A stretch of DNA of 64,000 bases from DASUPK01 sp963728875 (GTDB lineage: Bacteria > Actinomycetota > Thermoleophilia > Solirubrobacterales > 70-9). This document shows, piece by piece, positions 17,333 through 26,730 of this stretch (position 1 is the first letter of the stretch; every line of letters starts with the position of its first letter). Where the stretch lies: contig CAVSLJ010000001.1 of NCBI GenBank assembly GCA_963728875.1, forward strand, positions 62,001 through 126,000. Reading direction: 5' to 3'. Made by a program: the position numbers and the translations under genes. The notes under the pieces are model-generated. The model worked only from the letters and a program-made list of their open reading frames with translations, was not told the DNA's origin and searched no databases.

Positions 17333-18448
17333 ATGGCTCTGAACTTCATTGGTTGTGATCGTGATCAGTCGTTTCTGTTGCCTCCGGATGTGAGGGATTG
17401 GCTGCCGGAGGGTCATCTCGCGTGGTTCGTGTTGGACGCGGTTGCGGGGATGGATCTGGGTGAGTTTTATGGGTCCTATCGCCGCGACGGGGTGGGTCGG
17501 CGGGCATATGACCCGGCGATGGTGGTGGCCTTGCTGCTGTACGGCTATTCGCGCGGGGTACGGTCGGCGCGGGCGATCGAGCGGGCGTGCGTGGAGGACG
17601 TGGCGTTCAGGATGATCGCGATGCTCGAGACGCCGGATCACGCGACGATCGCGCGGTTTGTGGCGCGGCACGAGCTGGCGCTGGCGGAGCTGTTCGGCCA
17701 GGTGCTGGGGCTGTGCGCCGAGGCCGGGCTGGTCAGGCCGGGGGTGGTCGCGATCGATGGGACGAAGATGGCGGGCAACGCCAGCCGGGAGTCCGCCCGC
17801 GACTTCTCGGAGATCGCCAAGGAGATCATCGCTGAGGCGATCGCGATCGATCAGGCCGAGGATGAGCTGTATGGCGATCAGCGTGGTGATGAGCTGCCCG
17901 AGCAGCTGCGCACCAGGGAGGGGCGTGCCGAGTTCTTCCGTCGCGTCCGCGAGCAGCAGGCTGCCGATCAGGAGCGTGACGAGCCGGAGCTGCTGCCTGA
18001 GCCGGCCGAGGATCCGCATGACGGGTTCGCGTTTGATGTGCAGCGGATCGTTGCTCGTCACCAGGGACGCGAGGGTTGGACGCGTGAGGGTCGCCGGCAG
18101 CTTGAGCAGCGTCGCTGGGAGCAACGCGAACCGATTCCCCGGGCACGCGAGGATCGGTTGTTGCTCGCCGCGCAGCGGTTGGAGGAGCAGCGTGACGCCA
18201 AGCTCGCGGCCAACCGTGCCTATGAGGACTACCGGGCGAATGGTCGTGCCACCGACGGCCGCAGGCTTGGCAAGCGTCCGAACCCGTGGACGGCACCCGA
18301 GCTGCCCGACGATGTGCTCAGCGTGAGTGACCCTGACAGCCAGCGGATGAAAGCGAACCTCGGCTACGTGCAGGGCTACAACGCCCAAACGGTCGTCGAT
18401 CAGGGACAGATCGTGATCGCTGCGGAGATCACGAACACGTCCTGGTGA
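17333..18448 (+). pseudogene. IS1182-family transposase, C-terminus deleted
   Basis: The ATG at 17333 starts MALNFIGCDRDQSFLLPPDV, the standard IS1182 N-terminus; a longer frame from 17285 crosses the inverted repeat and is unlikely. WLPEGHLAWFVLDAV, YDPAMVVALLLYGYSRG and VVAIDGTKMAGNAS (first catalytic D) follow. The protein keeps GYNAQTVVDQGQIVIAAEI, then ends after three junction-coded residues. The second D and the E, about 125 residues, are missing. It is related to but clearly different from the split copy. The break joins the polysaccharide methyltransferase at about 18440. Confidence 0.85.
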
Positions 18449-19068
18449 AACCATCGGTCCCCCCCGATCCGCGCCTGCCAGCTCGCTAGGTTCGGCGTCG
18501 CCACCAAGACACGTCCCCCTTCCCGCAGCCACGGCCTGACCCGGCGCAGGGCCTCGTGTGGGTCGTCGAGGTGCTCGAGCACGTGCCAGAAGACGACGAG
18601 GTCCGCCTCCCCGGCGGGGAAGTCCGCCTCCTCCAGCTCCACCTCCTCCACCGGCAGGCCACTGGACGCCGCCGCCCGCGCCGCGCCGGCGTTGGGCTCG
18701 ATCCCGACCGCGTCGTATCCCCGCACCCGCAGCGCCGCGACCAGCCGGCCCCTGCCGGCTCCCACCTCGATCACCCGGCCGCCGGGCGGAATCGGACCGA
18801 GCAGCCGGACCCGCTCGCGGTCGGCGAACGCCCGCAGCGGCCGAAGCGGTAGATCCCTGACCCCGGCAGAAGCCCCGTACTGACCTCCCTCGTAGGGCCC
18901 TGGTCCCACCCCGTCGTGCTCCGGGCCGTCGAGCGTGGCCGCCCCGCAGGCGGCGCATCGCAACAGGCTCCAGCGCCCTCTCCTCGGCCGCCCATGGACC
19001 ACCTCGCTGGCGGGCCGCCGCGCACCCAGTGCCGGGCTCCCGCAGGCGGGGCATGGGGTCAGGCTCAA
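18440..19068 (-). pseudogene. SAM-dependent methyltransferase with zinc-ribbon start, 3' end lost
   Basis: A TTG at 19068 overlaps the ligase TGA (TTGA). It opens LSLTPCPACGSPALG, with a second pair CAACG about 30 residues on: a zinc ribbon as found in sugar- or polyketide-type class I methyltransferases. RVIEVGAGRGRLVAAL is the SAM-binding loop, DLVVFWHVLEHLDDPHEAL follows, and the sequence stops matching after GGDRWFHQD, where IS1182 sequence begins. The normal C-terminal 60-80 residues are absent; the frame runs on in IS DNA to 18400. It probably modified a surface glycan. Confidence 0.7.
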
Positions 19069-21113
19069 TTCCCCGATCCGGCAGCCCGCGTCCCCGGGGC
19101 CGCCGCACTGCCCGAACGCGAGGCGGGAGGCTGCAGTGGGCCCGTCAGGGAAACGAAGAGCGGCGCGCGGGGATTCAGTCGCCGCACCTCGGTCAGGTAA
19201 TCGTCCGCCAGGGAAAGCTGGCCCTGACGGGTGGCGATCCGGGTGCGGACCAGCCAGATCTGTCCAGTCGTCCTTTGCCCGGTCGCTCGCCTCGGCGGCG
19301 CTGTTCGCCGCCGCAGCGAGATCGCCGGCCGACTCCTGGACGAGGGCCAGCTGCAGCCTCGGCTGCGCTGCCCAGGGCGCCACGGCGATCGCCGAGCGGG
19401 CATCCTTCTCCGCGGTGGCCACCTTCCCATCGGCAGCCGCCGACTGGCTTGCCGCAACCTCACGGTCGGACAGAAGAATGGCCGCGGCGAGCAGCACCGC
19501 GATCGACCCCGCGACGATCGCGGCCACGCCCCAGCCGAGGAGGCTGCTGGACGACCGGTCGGCATCCTCGCGCCTCCTCTGGGCCCAGCGCCGGGCCGGA
19601 GAGCAGGGCGAGGGCCACGATGAGCGGGCCGAATGCGGCCGGCACTTCCCACGTCCATTCGATCGCGGCGGATGCGGCCCCCGTCGCGACTATCGCGACG
19701 GCGGCCGCCCGTTGCGGGCTTACCAGCATGCCCCTGGTGCCCCGGGCCAATGAGCCGACTGGCCCGATCAGGATGACACCGAGCACCAGCAGCAGGCCCA
19801 GCGGTCCGAGCTCGCCGAGCTGCTGGAGGTAGAGCGAGTGCGCATAGCCGGTCACCCGGCTGATCGGAGCGTGCTGGTTCCAGAAATCCCCGTAGGCGCC
19901 GGCGCCGATCCCGTGTAGCGGCTGGGCCTCGAAGGCGTCGAGGGCCACCCCCCAGAACTGCCAGCGCCCGCTCCCGCTTCCGCTCGCCAAATGGGTCGCG
20001 ATGAAGTTGCTCTTCGTGGCTCCCTCCGCCGCGGAGACCTTCTTGAACTCGTCGAATCGCTCGGGGGGGTTGCTCGAACACGATCCCGATGATCGCAAGC
20101 ACGCCGACCACCGCAAGGGCGATTCGGGACGCACGGCGGTGAGAGCTGAATCCCGCGGAGCACCGAGTCGAGAATCAGGCGCGCGGCGCCGGTAGCGAAC
20201 GCCACGGCGACGATCGCCCCCAGCATCTCGGCCCCCTGCGTGCGAGCGTCGGTGTTGTCCAGCCCGTCTATCAGGGCTGGCTCCTTCCTCGCCAGCACGA
20301 CCACCAGGACCGTGCCGAGGCGCGCCAAGGACGATCCCGCCGAGCAGCTGCCACCCGCCGGTTCTCCAGGACCAGAAGCGCCACCAGGCCGACCGCGACT
20401 GCGAACACCCCACCGCGGGAGGAGGAGAGGTATATCGCCAGCCCCAGCAGCGGGATCGCAGCGACCGAGAGCGCCCTGAGCGTCAGGTTTCGCGCCGCGA
20501 CGCCGAACCAGGTGAGCAGCACGATGCCGATCGCGCAGACGGCGGCGAGGGCGTTCCAGTAGCCGATCGGATAGCTGAGCCGGCCCTGCGCGGCGGGCAG
20601 GAAGCGGGCGATCTCGGCGTCGCCGCCCGGCAGGCTCGGGATCAGGCGGCTGAGCAGCGCCAGCAGCACGATCGCCGACGATCCCGATCGCCAGCCCGCT
20701 GAGCCAGGGTCTCGCATGGTCGCGCCGTGTGACGCAGACGACCAGGCCGAAGAGCCCGGCATAGGCCGCGACGCGGATGGCCTCCTCGAGCGCGCTCCCG
20801 TAGTCGCTCGTCCACAGCACCGAGAGACCGCTGAGCACCGCCAGCCCGACCAGCAGCGCCTCCGGTGATCAGAGCGCCGCGATCGGCGGTCGCTCCCGCG
20901 GGAAGAGCCGAACGCGAGCCCCGCGATCAGGACCGTCCACGAGAAGATCGCGATCGCGGCCCTCAGCTCCGAGGAGTAGGCTCCATTCGCCAGTGAGAGC
21001 CGACGATAGACCACGGCGACCGCGGCGATTGTCAGTTGCTGCTGTCGCCTCGGACTGAGCGGGAAGCGGTCAGCGAAACGAGGTTGTGAGCGGGTGAGCG
21101 ATTGCGGCGACAT
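19065..21113 (-). pseudogene. O-antigen ligase/polymerase-like membrane protein, many frameshifts
   Basis: Pieces in alternating frames give one polytopic protein. They are SLANGAYSSELRAAIAIFSW, then LSVLWTSDYGSALEEAIRVA, then GRLSYPIGYWNALAAVCAIG and YLSSSRGGVFAVAVG, then GWDLDNTDARTQG-like extracellular text. After these come HGIGAGAYGDFWNQHAP and YAHSLYLQQLGELGPLG, and a C-terminal tail with a membrane segment and TPR-like helices (SAIAVAPWAAQPRLQLALVQ). YWN, SRGG and the HS(L)YLQQLGELG block are Wzy_C ligase/polymerase signatures. About seven frame changes are needed, so no functional product is expected as written. Confidence 0.7.
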
Positions 21114-21118
21114 ACTAG

Positions 21119-21567
21119 TTGGGCCTTGGCGCGTGCGCCGCGCTCTGCGTGACGGTCGCGCTCCTCGTCGCGGCTCCGGCCAGCGTCGCGAACCCGGCCG
21201 TCAACGCGTACTCCGAGAGCTTCCCCAACGCCAAGGGCAAGAGCTATCCGGGCGCTGACACCCCGACCGCCGACCCGTCGCAGCTGAGCCCCGCGGTGAG
21301 GCATCAGCTCCGGCAGAGCCCCAACGGCAAAGTCCTGGCCACGATCGCCACGGCTTCCGCTGCTCGGCGCTCCGGACGCGTCATCGGGCGGCTCTGCCGA
21401 CGACCACCAGGGACGTCGAAGAATCAGGCGGCTCGCCCTCCTTCATCACCGCGGTCTGGCGGGCACTCGGGACTCCGCCGGTGCTGCTCGGCCTCCTCGC
21501 TCTTCTCGCCGTGCTCGCCAGCCTCGGGTTGCTCTTCCGGGCGCAGCGGGCGGGCACCGGTCAGTAG
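21119..21567 (+). pseudogene. Small exported, membrane-anchored protein, one frameshift
   Basis: Divergent from the ligase. A TTG at 21119, directly after an in-frame stop, starts a signal-peptide-like stretch (CAALCVTVALLVAAPASVA). A polar region follows: NPAVNAYSESFPNAKGKSYP and LSPAVRHQLRQSPNGKVLA. Near 21360 the plausible sequence changes frame and ends SPSFITAVWRALG plus a membrane helix LLGLLALLAVLASLGLLFRA, with a stop at 21567. It overlaps the 3' end of the opposing sugar transferase. I recognise no family. Association with polysaccharide export is suggested only by position. Confidence 0.45.
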
Positions 21568-23060
21568 GCGCCGCTCCTGCCGGACCACGGCGGAGGCGGT
21601 CTGGGCGAGCAGCCGCAGGTCCCGGTTGAGCGAAAGGTTCTCGATGTAGTTGAGCTCAAGCGAGAGCCGCTCCGCGAAGGTCAGGTTGCCGCGGCCGTTG
21701 ACCTGCATCGGGCCCGTCATCCCCGGCCTGACGGCGAGGCGGAACCGGTCCTCCGGCCTGTAGCGCTCGACCAGCGCCAGCTCCTCGGGGCGCGGGCCGA
21801 CGATGCTCATCTGCCCCCTCAGGACGTTGAACAGCTGCGGCAGCTCGTCGAGGCTGAGGCGGCGGAGCACCCGGCCCACCCGGGTCACCCGCGGGTCGTC
21901 GCGGAGCTTGAACACCGGCTCCTCGAGCTCGTCCAGCCGCACCACCTCGGAGACCCGCTCTTCGGCGCCGGCGACCATCGTGCGGAACTTGAGGATGCGG
22001 AACGGCTCGCCGCGAATCCCGGCCCGCAGCTGCCTGAAGAAGACCGGGCCCCGGCTGTCCAGCTTGATCGCGATCGCGATCGCCACGAAGAGCGGCGCTA
22101 GCAGGACCAGCAGAGCCGCCGAGAAGAGGACGTCAAAGGACCGCTTCAGCACGATCGTGGAGCGGGAGACGTCCCAGGTGTCGAACTCGAGCATCGGCAT
22201 GTCGGCCACCTCCGTGATCCGGGGGGCCGGCAGCGCCCTCCCCTGCAGGGAGGAGATCGCGGTCAGCTTGACCTGCCGCTCGCGGCAGAGAACCCGCAGG
22301 TCGCCGATCACGTCCTCGGGCACCTGCGGGGCGACGATGATCCGCTGGACGCCGGCGGTCAGCTCGGCGAACCACCTCTGCCGCTCCTCCGCGCTCGCCC
22401 GGGGAGCGGGCGGGTCCACGGTTCGGACCACCTCCACCCTCGCCCCCGCCATCGGCAGCTTCCGCTCGATCGATCCCGCGACCGGCCCCGTGCCGATCAC
22501 CACCGCCCGCTCGGCGGGCTGGAGCGAGCGCCACAGCACGCGCACGACGCCCCGCGGAGCACGACCACGCCTGCCGCGGACGCGAGGAAGAGCTTGATCG
22601 TCACCCACCCGGCAGGAGTCCCGACCGGAGTCAGCGACAGGAAAGCGGTGAGCGCGAGTGCGCCGAGCGCCGCCCAGGCGATCAGCTGCGGAATCTCGTC
22701 CATGGTCAGCTGCCGGATCGCGCGGTGGTCGCGGTCGTAATTCCCGATTGCCTTGGCCAGCAGGATCCAGGCAGGCAGGAAGGCCGCGGCCCAGAACACA
22801 GCGGTGCCCGACGGAAGGCAGATGACGGCGGCGCCCATCGCGGCCACCAGGTCGGCGAGCGCGAGCAGCCGGCGCCGCAGCGAATCGCGCCGCCATCTCG
22901 TCCGCCGGGTCTGGGCGGCGCCGGTCGAGGGCGCGTCGGCGGGCCGTCCGTTAGCGGACGCGGCCGCACGTGGAAACTCGGCGGAGTCGGCTGATCCGTT
23001 CGCGCGGCCGGGAGCCATTCGCCCCTCGGAGGTTCTCTGCCCTGGCTCGGCTCCGCTCAC
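21424..23060 (-). pseudogene. Polyprenyl sugar-phosphate transferase (WbaP/EpsE type), one frameshift
   Basis: The N-terminal part (from 23060) has a polar start and four or five membrane helices (LLALADLVAAMGAAVICLPS, AIRQLTMDEIPQLIAWAALG). Near 22555 the frame changes and continues with an NAD-binding-like region (AVVIGTGPVAGSIERKL). The catalytic bacterial sugar transferase domain follows: KRSFDVLFSAALLVLLAPLF, RILKFRTMV, LRRLSLDELPQLFNVLRGQM, SIVGPRPEE and RPGMTG. Such enzymes start glycan assembly by moving a sugar-1-phosphate onto undecaprenyl phosphate. The last 45 residues are proline/glutamate-rich and overlap the opposing gene, so the true stop is uncertain. One indel separates this from a normal gene. 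Confidence 0.75.
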
Positions 23061-23199
23061 TCGCTCCCTCCAGATTCAGTGCCGCACAGACCCACCCGAC
23101 GCCTCAGCAGACCTTCCAGTCGCCGGGACCCGGTAACGATAACCCCACGATGCCCCCGCGCTCGCGACGAGGCGGGAATCTCTCAATAGGCGGTAGACG

Positions 23200-23496
23200 T
23201 CAGGCTGCGCCCGGACTCCGCCCCGCGCCCCCGGCCATGGCCGGCAGGATCACGACCGTGTCCGAGTCGGAGGCACCGGTGTCCAGCCCGTCGAGGACCC
23301 GGACGTCCTCGTCGTTGAGGTAGACGTTGACGTAGCGGTTGAGCTCGCCCTCGGGCGAGAAGAGCTGGTCCTTCGTGGACGGGGTAGCGCTCGGCCAGCG
23401 CCCGCAGGGCGTCGCCCACGGTGCCGCCGTCGACGCAACCTCGGCCTCGCCGTCGGTCTGCTGGCGCAGCACGGGTGGCACCTTGATCGTCGGCAT
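23200..23496 (-). CDS. MoaD/ThiS-like sulfur-carrier protein with a garbled middle
   Basis: The 98-residue frame starts MPTIKVPPVLRQQTDGEAEV and ends with LFSPEGELNRYVNVYLNDED, VRVLDGLDTGASDSDTVVIL and PAMAGG. This is the ubiquitin-like fold of MoaD2/CysO-type carriers. Residues 21-45 do not fit. Reading one frame over in that stretch gives GTVGDALRALAERYPVHEG, the expected family text, so two compensating indels (about 23437 and 23370) are present. Carriers of this type normally end in Gly-Gly; here GG is followed by AGRSPGAA, which would need trimming as in some CysO/SAMP proteins. Its adenylating partner is the next gene upstream. Confidence 0.7.
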   Translation of the reverse strand: MPTIKVPPVLRQQTDGEAEVASTAAPWATPCGRWPSATPSTKDQLFSPEGELNRYVNVYLNDEDVRVLDGLDTGASDSDTVVILPAMAGGAGRSPGAA

Positions 23497-23521
23497 GGTT
23501 TCGGAAAGCTACTGGTTGATT

Positions 23522-23600
23522 GGCTTCGCCATCAGTCGCGACCAGCCGCGCCCGCCCCGGGTAAGTCGCGGCTGCAAGCAGCCGCTCCGAAGTGGAGCGG
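23522..23600. repeat. Intergenic repeat copy 1 with CCGCTCC/GGAGCGG hairpin
   Basis: It starts with GGCTTCGCCATCA and ends with a perfect 7-bp hairpin, CCGCTCC-GAAGT-GGAGCGG (23582-23600). It lies between the MoaD-like and ThiF-like genes. See copies at 33883, 36434 and 54432. Confidence 0.65.
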
Positions 23601-23611
23601 GCTTGTGGTCG

Positions 23612-24781
23612 CTAGCCGGCGCAGAAGAGCTCGTAGTCGGGGAACTTGCCCATCTCCGACTCCGGGATCTCCTCGGCGTTCGGGCCGCAGATCGGGCACT
23701 CGGGGTCGCGGCGGACCTTGAGCTCGGTGAAGTGGGTGCCGAGCGAGTCGTAGAGGAGCAGCCGGCCGATCAGCGGCTCGCCGATCCCGACCACGAGCTT
23801 GATGACCTCGTTCGCCTGCAGCAGGCCCATGACGCCGGCCATCACGCCGAGCACGCCGGCGGCGCCGCAGCTCGGGGCGAGCTCGGCGGGCGGCGGCGTC
23901 GGGTAGAGGCAGCGGTAGCAGGGGCCCTCGTAGGGGACGAAGGTCGAGATCTGGCCGTCGAAGGCGAGGATCGAGGCGGAGACGACCGGCTTGCGCAGCC
24001 GCACCGACGCGTCGTTCAGCAGGTAGCGGGTCGGGAAGTTGTCCGCCCCGTCGACGATCACGTCGTAGTCCTTGATGATGTCGATGATGTTGGAGGCGTC
24101 GAGCCGGGTGCGGTGCTCGACGACGTTGACGTCGGGGTTGAGCGCCTCGATCGTCTTGCGGGCTGACTCGGTCTTGGGCTGGCCGACGCGCTCGGTGTTG
24201 TGGATCACCTGGCGCTGCAGGTTCGACTCGTCGACCTCGTCGTCGTCGACCAGGCCGAGCGTGCCGATCCCGGCCGCGGCCAGGTAGAGCGCCGCGGGCG
24301 CGCCCAGGCCGCCGGCGCCGATCAGCAGCACCTTGGCGTTCAGCATCTTGAGCTGGCCCTCGACTCCGACCTCGGGGAGCAGGGTGTGGCGGGAGTAGCG
24401 GTTGCGCTGCTCGGGGGTCATGCCCTCGGCCATGACCACGGGAAGGCCCTCGGCCTCCCAGGCGTTGATCCCGCCGCGTACCGACGCGGCGTTGTCATAG
24501 CCGAGCTCGCGGAGCTCGTCGGCTGCGCGGGCTGAGCGGTTGCCGGAGGCGCAGTACAGCAGCACCCTCTGCGAGTGGTCGGGGACGACCTCCTCGATGC
24601 GGTCCGTGACGTCGGCTGGGCGAATCAACTCGCCTCCGTCGATGTGGGCCTCGAGGTGCTCGTAGGGCTCGCGGGTGTCGATCAGCGCGACGCCGTCACC
24701 CCGGAGCTCTTCCAGAGCCTCCGCCGGATCGACCTCCTCGATTCGCTGCTTGACCTGCTCGATCGTCTCGATGCTGGCCAT
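23612..24781 (-). CDS. Rhodanese-ThiF/MoeB sulfur-carrier adenylyltransferase
   Basis: A 389-residue protein. Residues 1-115 are a rhodanese domain with active-site loop LYCASGNRSARAA. From about residue 120 follows an E1-like ThiF/MoeB domain: MTPEQRNRYSRHTLLPEVG, the nucleotide loop LIGAGGLGAPAALYL, NLQRQVIHN, DGADNFPTRYLLND, and zinc cysteines in GPCYRCLYP and DPECPICGP. It should adenylate the C-terminus of a MoaD/ThiS carrier and hand over sulfur from its rhodanese part. In MoeZ/MOCS3 the order is ThiF then rhodanese; here it is reversed. The ATG at 24781 overlaps the upstream stop (TGATG) behind GAGGAGG; a longer frame to 25042 is spurious. Confidence 0.85.
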   Translation of the reverse strand: MASIETIEQVKQRIEEVDPAEALEELRGDGVALIDTREPYEHLEAHIDGGELIRPADVTDRIEEVVPDHSQRVLLYCASGNRSARAADELRELGYDNAASVRGGINAWEAEGLPVVMAEGMTPEQRNRYSRHTLLPEVGVEGQLKMLNAKVLLIGAGGLGAPAALYLAAAGIGTLGLVDDDEVDESNLQRQVIHNTERVGQPKTESARKTIEALNPDVNVVEHRTRLDASNIIDIIKDYDVIVDGADNFPTRYLLNDASVRLRKPVVSASILAFDGQISTFVPYEGPCYRCLYPTPPPAELAPSCGAAGVLGVMAGVMGLLQANEVIKLVVGIGEPLIGRLLLYDSLGTHFTELKVRRDPECPICGPNAEEIPESEMGKFPDYELFCAG

Positions 24782-25244
24782 CAGGTTGTGTCCTCCTCGC
24801 CTTCCAAGTGGGTCTCGGCCTCCTCGTCGCCGATCGCGATCTCTCCCTCGATCGGATACCCAAGCTCGTTCCAGAGCTTCGATCCGCCGATGATGGAGGC
24901 CACGTGCTTGAAGTCGTGCTCGTTCTGCAGCGCGTCGGCGGCGCGCGCCGAGCGGTTGCCCTCGCCGCAGACCAGGATCATCCGGTCGTCGGGCCCGCGC
25001 CGGCCTTCTCGATGGCCTCCGCGTAGGCGGCGTCGTGGGCATCGCGAGCGCTCTCGCCCGAGGGCACGTTGAGGGCGCCCTGCAGGTGTCCGGCCTCGTA
25101 GCGCTCGGGGTCGCGGACGTCGATCAGGACGGCGCCACGGTCGATCTCCTGCTTCGCGGCGGGCGGCAGCAGCTCCTCGATCCGGCTCTTGACCAGCTCG
25201 AGGGGCGGCGGCACGTCCTTGCGGGGCATCTCCACGGAACTCAT
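24781..25244 (-). pseudogene. Rhodanese-domain protein, one frameshift
   Basis: The start at 25244 gives MSSVEMPRKDVPPPLELVKS, then VLIDVRDPERYEAGHLQGAL, the N-terminal half of a rhodanese. Near 24990, in a run of G and C, the frame breaks; one missing base would link it to DDRMILVCGEGNRSARAADA, the cysteine active-site loop, and on to the stop at 24781. The repaired protein is about 154 residues. Being the first gene of the sulfur-carrier operon, it would supply or relay sulfane sulfur. A single-base reading error is as likely as a real mutation. Confidence 0.7.
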
Positions 25245-25304
25245 GGTCTCAAATATCCCAAATCCTGATCGGGTTTCACAGGTTCTAGGAAAGTATAGCC
25301 ACAG

Positions 25305-25748
25305 TCAACCCTCGAACTGGCCGCCTCCCAGCTCCGGTGGCATCGCCTTCGGCCCATCCGGATACATCGCCGCGAGCTGCTCCTCGCTCATCTCGAGGGT
25401 GCTCGAGGTCCCCTCCCGCGGGGCTCCGACGACCAGCCAGAGCGCATCGCTGTCGGTGTCGTTGAAGAGCTGCCGCACGTGCTCGGGCTCGACGAGCAGC
25501 GAGTCGAGGGGGCGCAGCGTCAGCACCTCCTCGTCGACGCGGACCCGGCCCTCACCCTCGATCAGCACGTACAGCTCGTGCATCTCGAAGTGGCGGTGCC
25601 AGGTAGAGGCCTGGCCGGGGTGCAGCCGCCAGTAGCGGGCTCCGAGCGTCTCGGCCTCGAGCTGCATCGCCAGGTCGGTGTTCTCGACCTTCATCTGGTT
25701 CGAGGGACGCCAGAAGGCATCCCCCGAACTCAGCAGGCGGTATGCCAC
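25305..25748 (-). CDS. Cupin-fold protein
   Basis: A 147-residue single-domain beta-barrel protein. The first cupin motif is WHRHFEMHELYVLIEGEGRV, with metal ligands H, H and E. The second motif is around PLDSLLVEPEHVRQL. It therefore probably binds a divalent metal, but the substrate is not deducible. The C-terminal 35 residues (LEMSEEQLAAMYPDGPKAMP) are polar and outside the barrel. It starts four bases after the htpX stop on the same strand, so it is likely cotranscribed with that protease gene. Confidence 0.75.
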   Translation of the reverse strand: MAYRLLSSGDAFWRPSNQMKVENTDLAMQLEAETLGARYWRLHPGQASTWHRHFEMHELYVLIEGEGRVRVDEEVLTLRPLDSLLVEPEHVRQLFNDTDSDALWLVVGAPREGTSSTLEMSEEQLAAMYPDGPKAMPPELGGGQFEG

Positions 25749-25751
25749 GAG

Positions 25752-26612
25752 CTAGCCGATGGTCGGCCGCATCTGACGCAGCCGGCGGACGCGCTCCTCG
25801 ATCGGGGGGTGCGTCGAGAACAGGGAGGCCAGGCCCTTTCCGCTGAACGGCTTGACGATGTACAGCGGCTCGCTGGCCTGGTTGACCTGCATCGGGATCG
25901 CCTGGGCGCCGGACTCCAGCCGCAGCAGCGCGGAGGCAAGCGACTCCGGGTTGCCACAGATCTCGGCGCCTGTGGCATCGGCCGAGTACTCGCGCTGACG
26001 GGAGATCGCCATCTGGATGATCGCTGCGGAGATCGGGGCGAGTATCCAGAGCAGCAGCGGGCCGATGATCCCGAGCGGCGAATCGTTGTCGCCCCCGACC
26101 CAGAGCACCATGTAGCCGATCCAGGTGATGGCCGAGGCGATCGTCGCGACCACGGAGGTCAGGAGGATGTCGTGGTTGCGGACGTGTCCGAGTTCGTGCG
26201 CGAGCACCCCCCTCAGCTCATCCTCCGTGAGGAGCTTGCGAATCCCGGCGGTCACCGCGACCGCGGAGTGCTTCGGATTGCGGCCCGTCGCAAAGGCGTT
26301 CGGCTGTTCCTGCGGAATCACATAGAGCTTCGGCATGGGAAGACCGGCGCGCGTGGTCAGGTCGCGGACCATCTGGTAGAGCCGCGGATCCTCCTCCTCG
26401 GACACCGGCTTCGCCCTTGCAGCGGCGAGCGCGATCCTGTCGCTGAAGAACCAGCTGCCCATGTTGATGATCACCGCGATGAACAGGAAGACGAGGGCGG
26501 TCGAAGGCCCGCCGATCAGGTACCCGGCGCCGACCAGGATGCCGCCGAGGACTGAGAGCAGGAGCACCGTCTTGAAGGCGGCCTGCCAGTTGGAACGTCC
26601 GGTGGTTGTCAT
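25752..26612 (-). CDS. htpX: HtpX-like membrane zinc metalloprotease
   Basis: A 286-residue protein. Two N-terminal membrane helices (about residues 15-34 and 39-57) precede the cytoplasmic peptidase M48 domain with HELGHVRNHD (HExxH at 139-143), and two more helices follow. The third zinc ligand is in REYSADATGAEI. HtpX degrades damaged membrane proteins under stress. I chose the ATG at 26612 because AAAGGAG lies eight bases ahead; the 20 residues upstream are unconserved. The gene is divergent from a MarR-type regulator with a shared AT-rich control region, suggesting regulation by it. Confidence 0.88.
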   Translation of the reverse strand: MTTTGRSNWQAAFKTVLLLSVLGGILVGAGYLIGGPSTALVFLFIAVIINMGSWFFSDRIALAAARAKPVSEEEDPRLYQMVRDLTTRAGLPMPKLYVIPQEQPNAFATGRNPKHSAVAVTAGIRKLLTEDELRGVLAHELGHVRNHDILLTSVVATIASAITWIGYMVLWVGGDNDSPLGIIGPLLLWILAPISAAIIQMAISRQREYSADATGAEICGNPESLASALLRLESGAQAIPMQVNQASEPLYIVKPFSGKGLASLFSTHPPIEERVRRLRQMRPTIG

Positions 26613-26713
26613 CGATGTATCTCCTTTGGGATGACTTGAAGGCTTGAAAGGGAGTATAGGGAGCGCCCTCAACCTCCGATAAGAGTTGGTCCCGGTTTCA
26701 GACCGTCATGTTT

Positions 26714-26726
26714 TAGTATCGTATTA
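26714..26726. promoter_or_regulatory. AT-rich imperfect palindrome ahead of the MarR gene
   Basis: TAGTATCGTATTA stands out in GC-rich surroundings and is partly dyadic, as MarR operators are. TAGTAT would also serve as a -10 box 11 bases before the GTG, implying a leaderless transcript. Confidence 0.4.
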
Positions 26727-26730
26727 CCTC

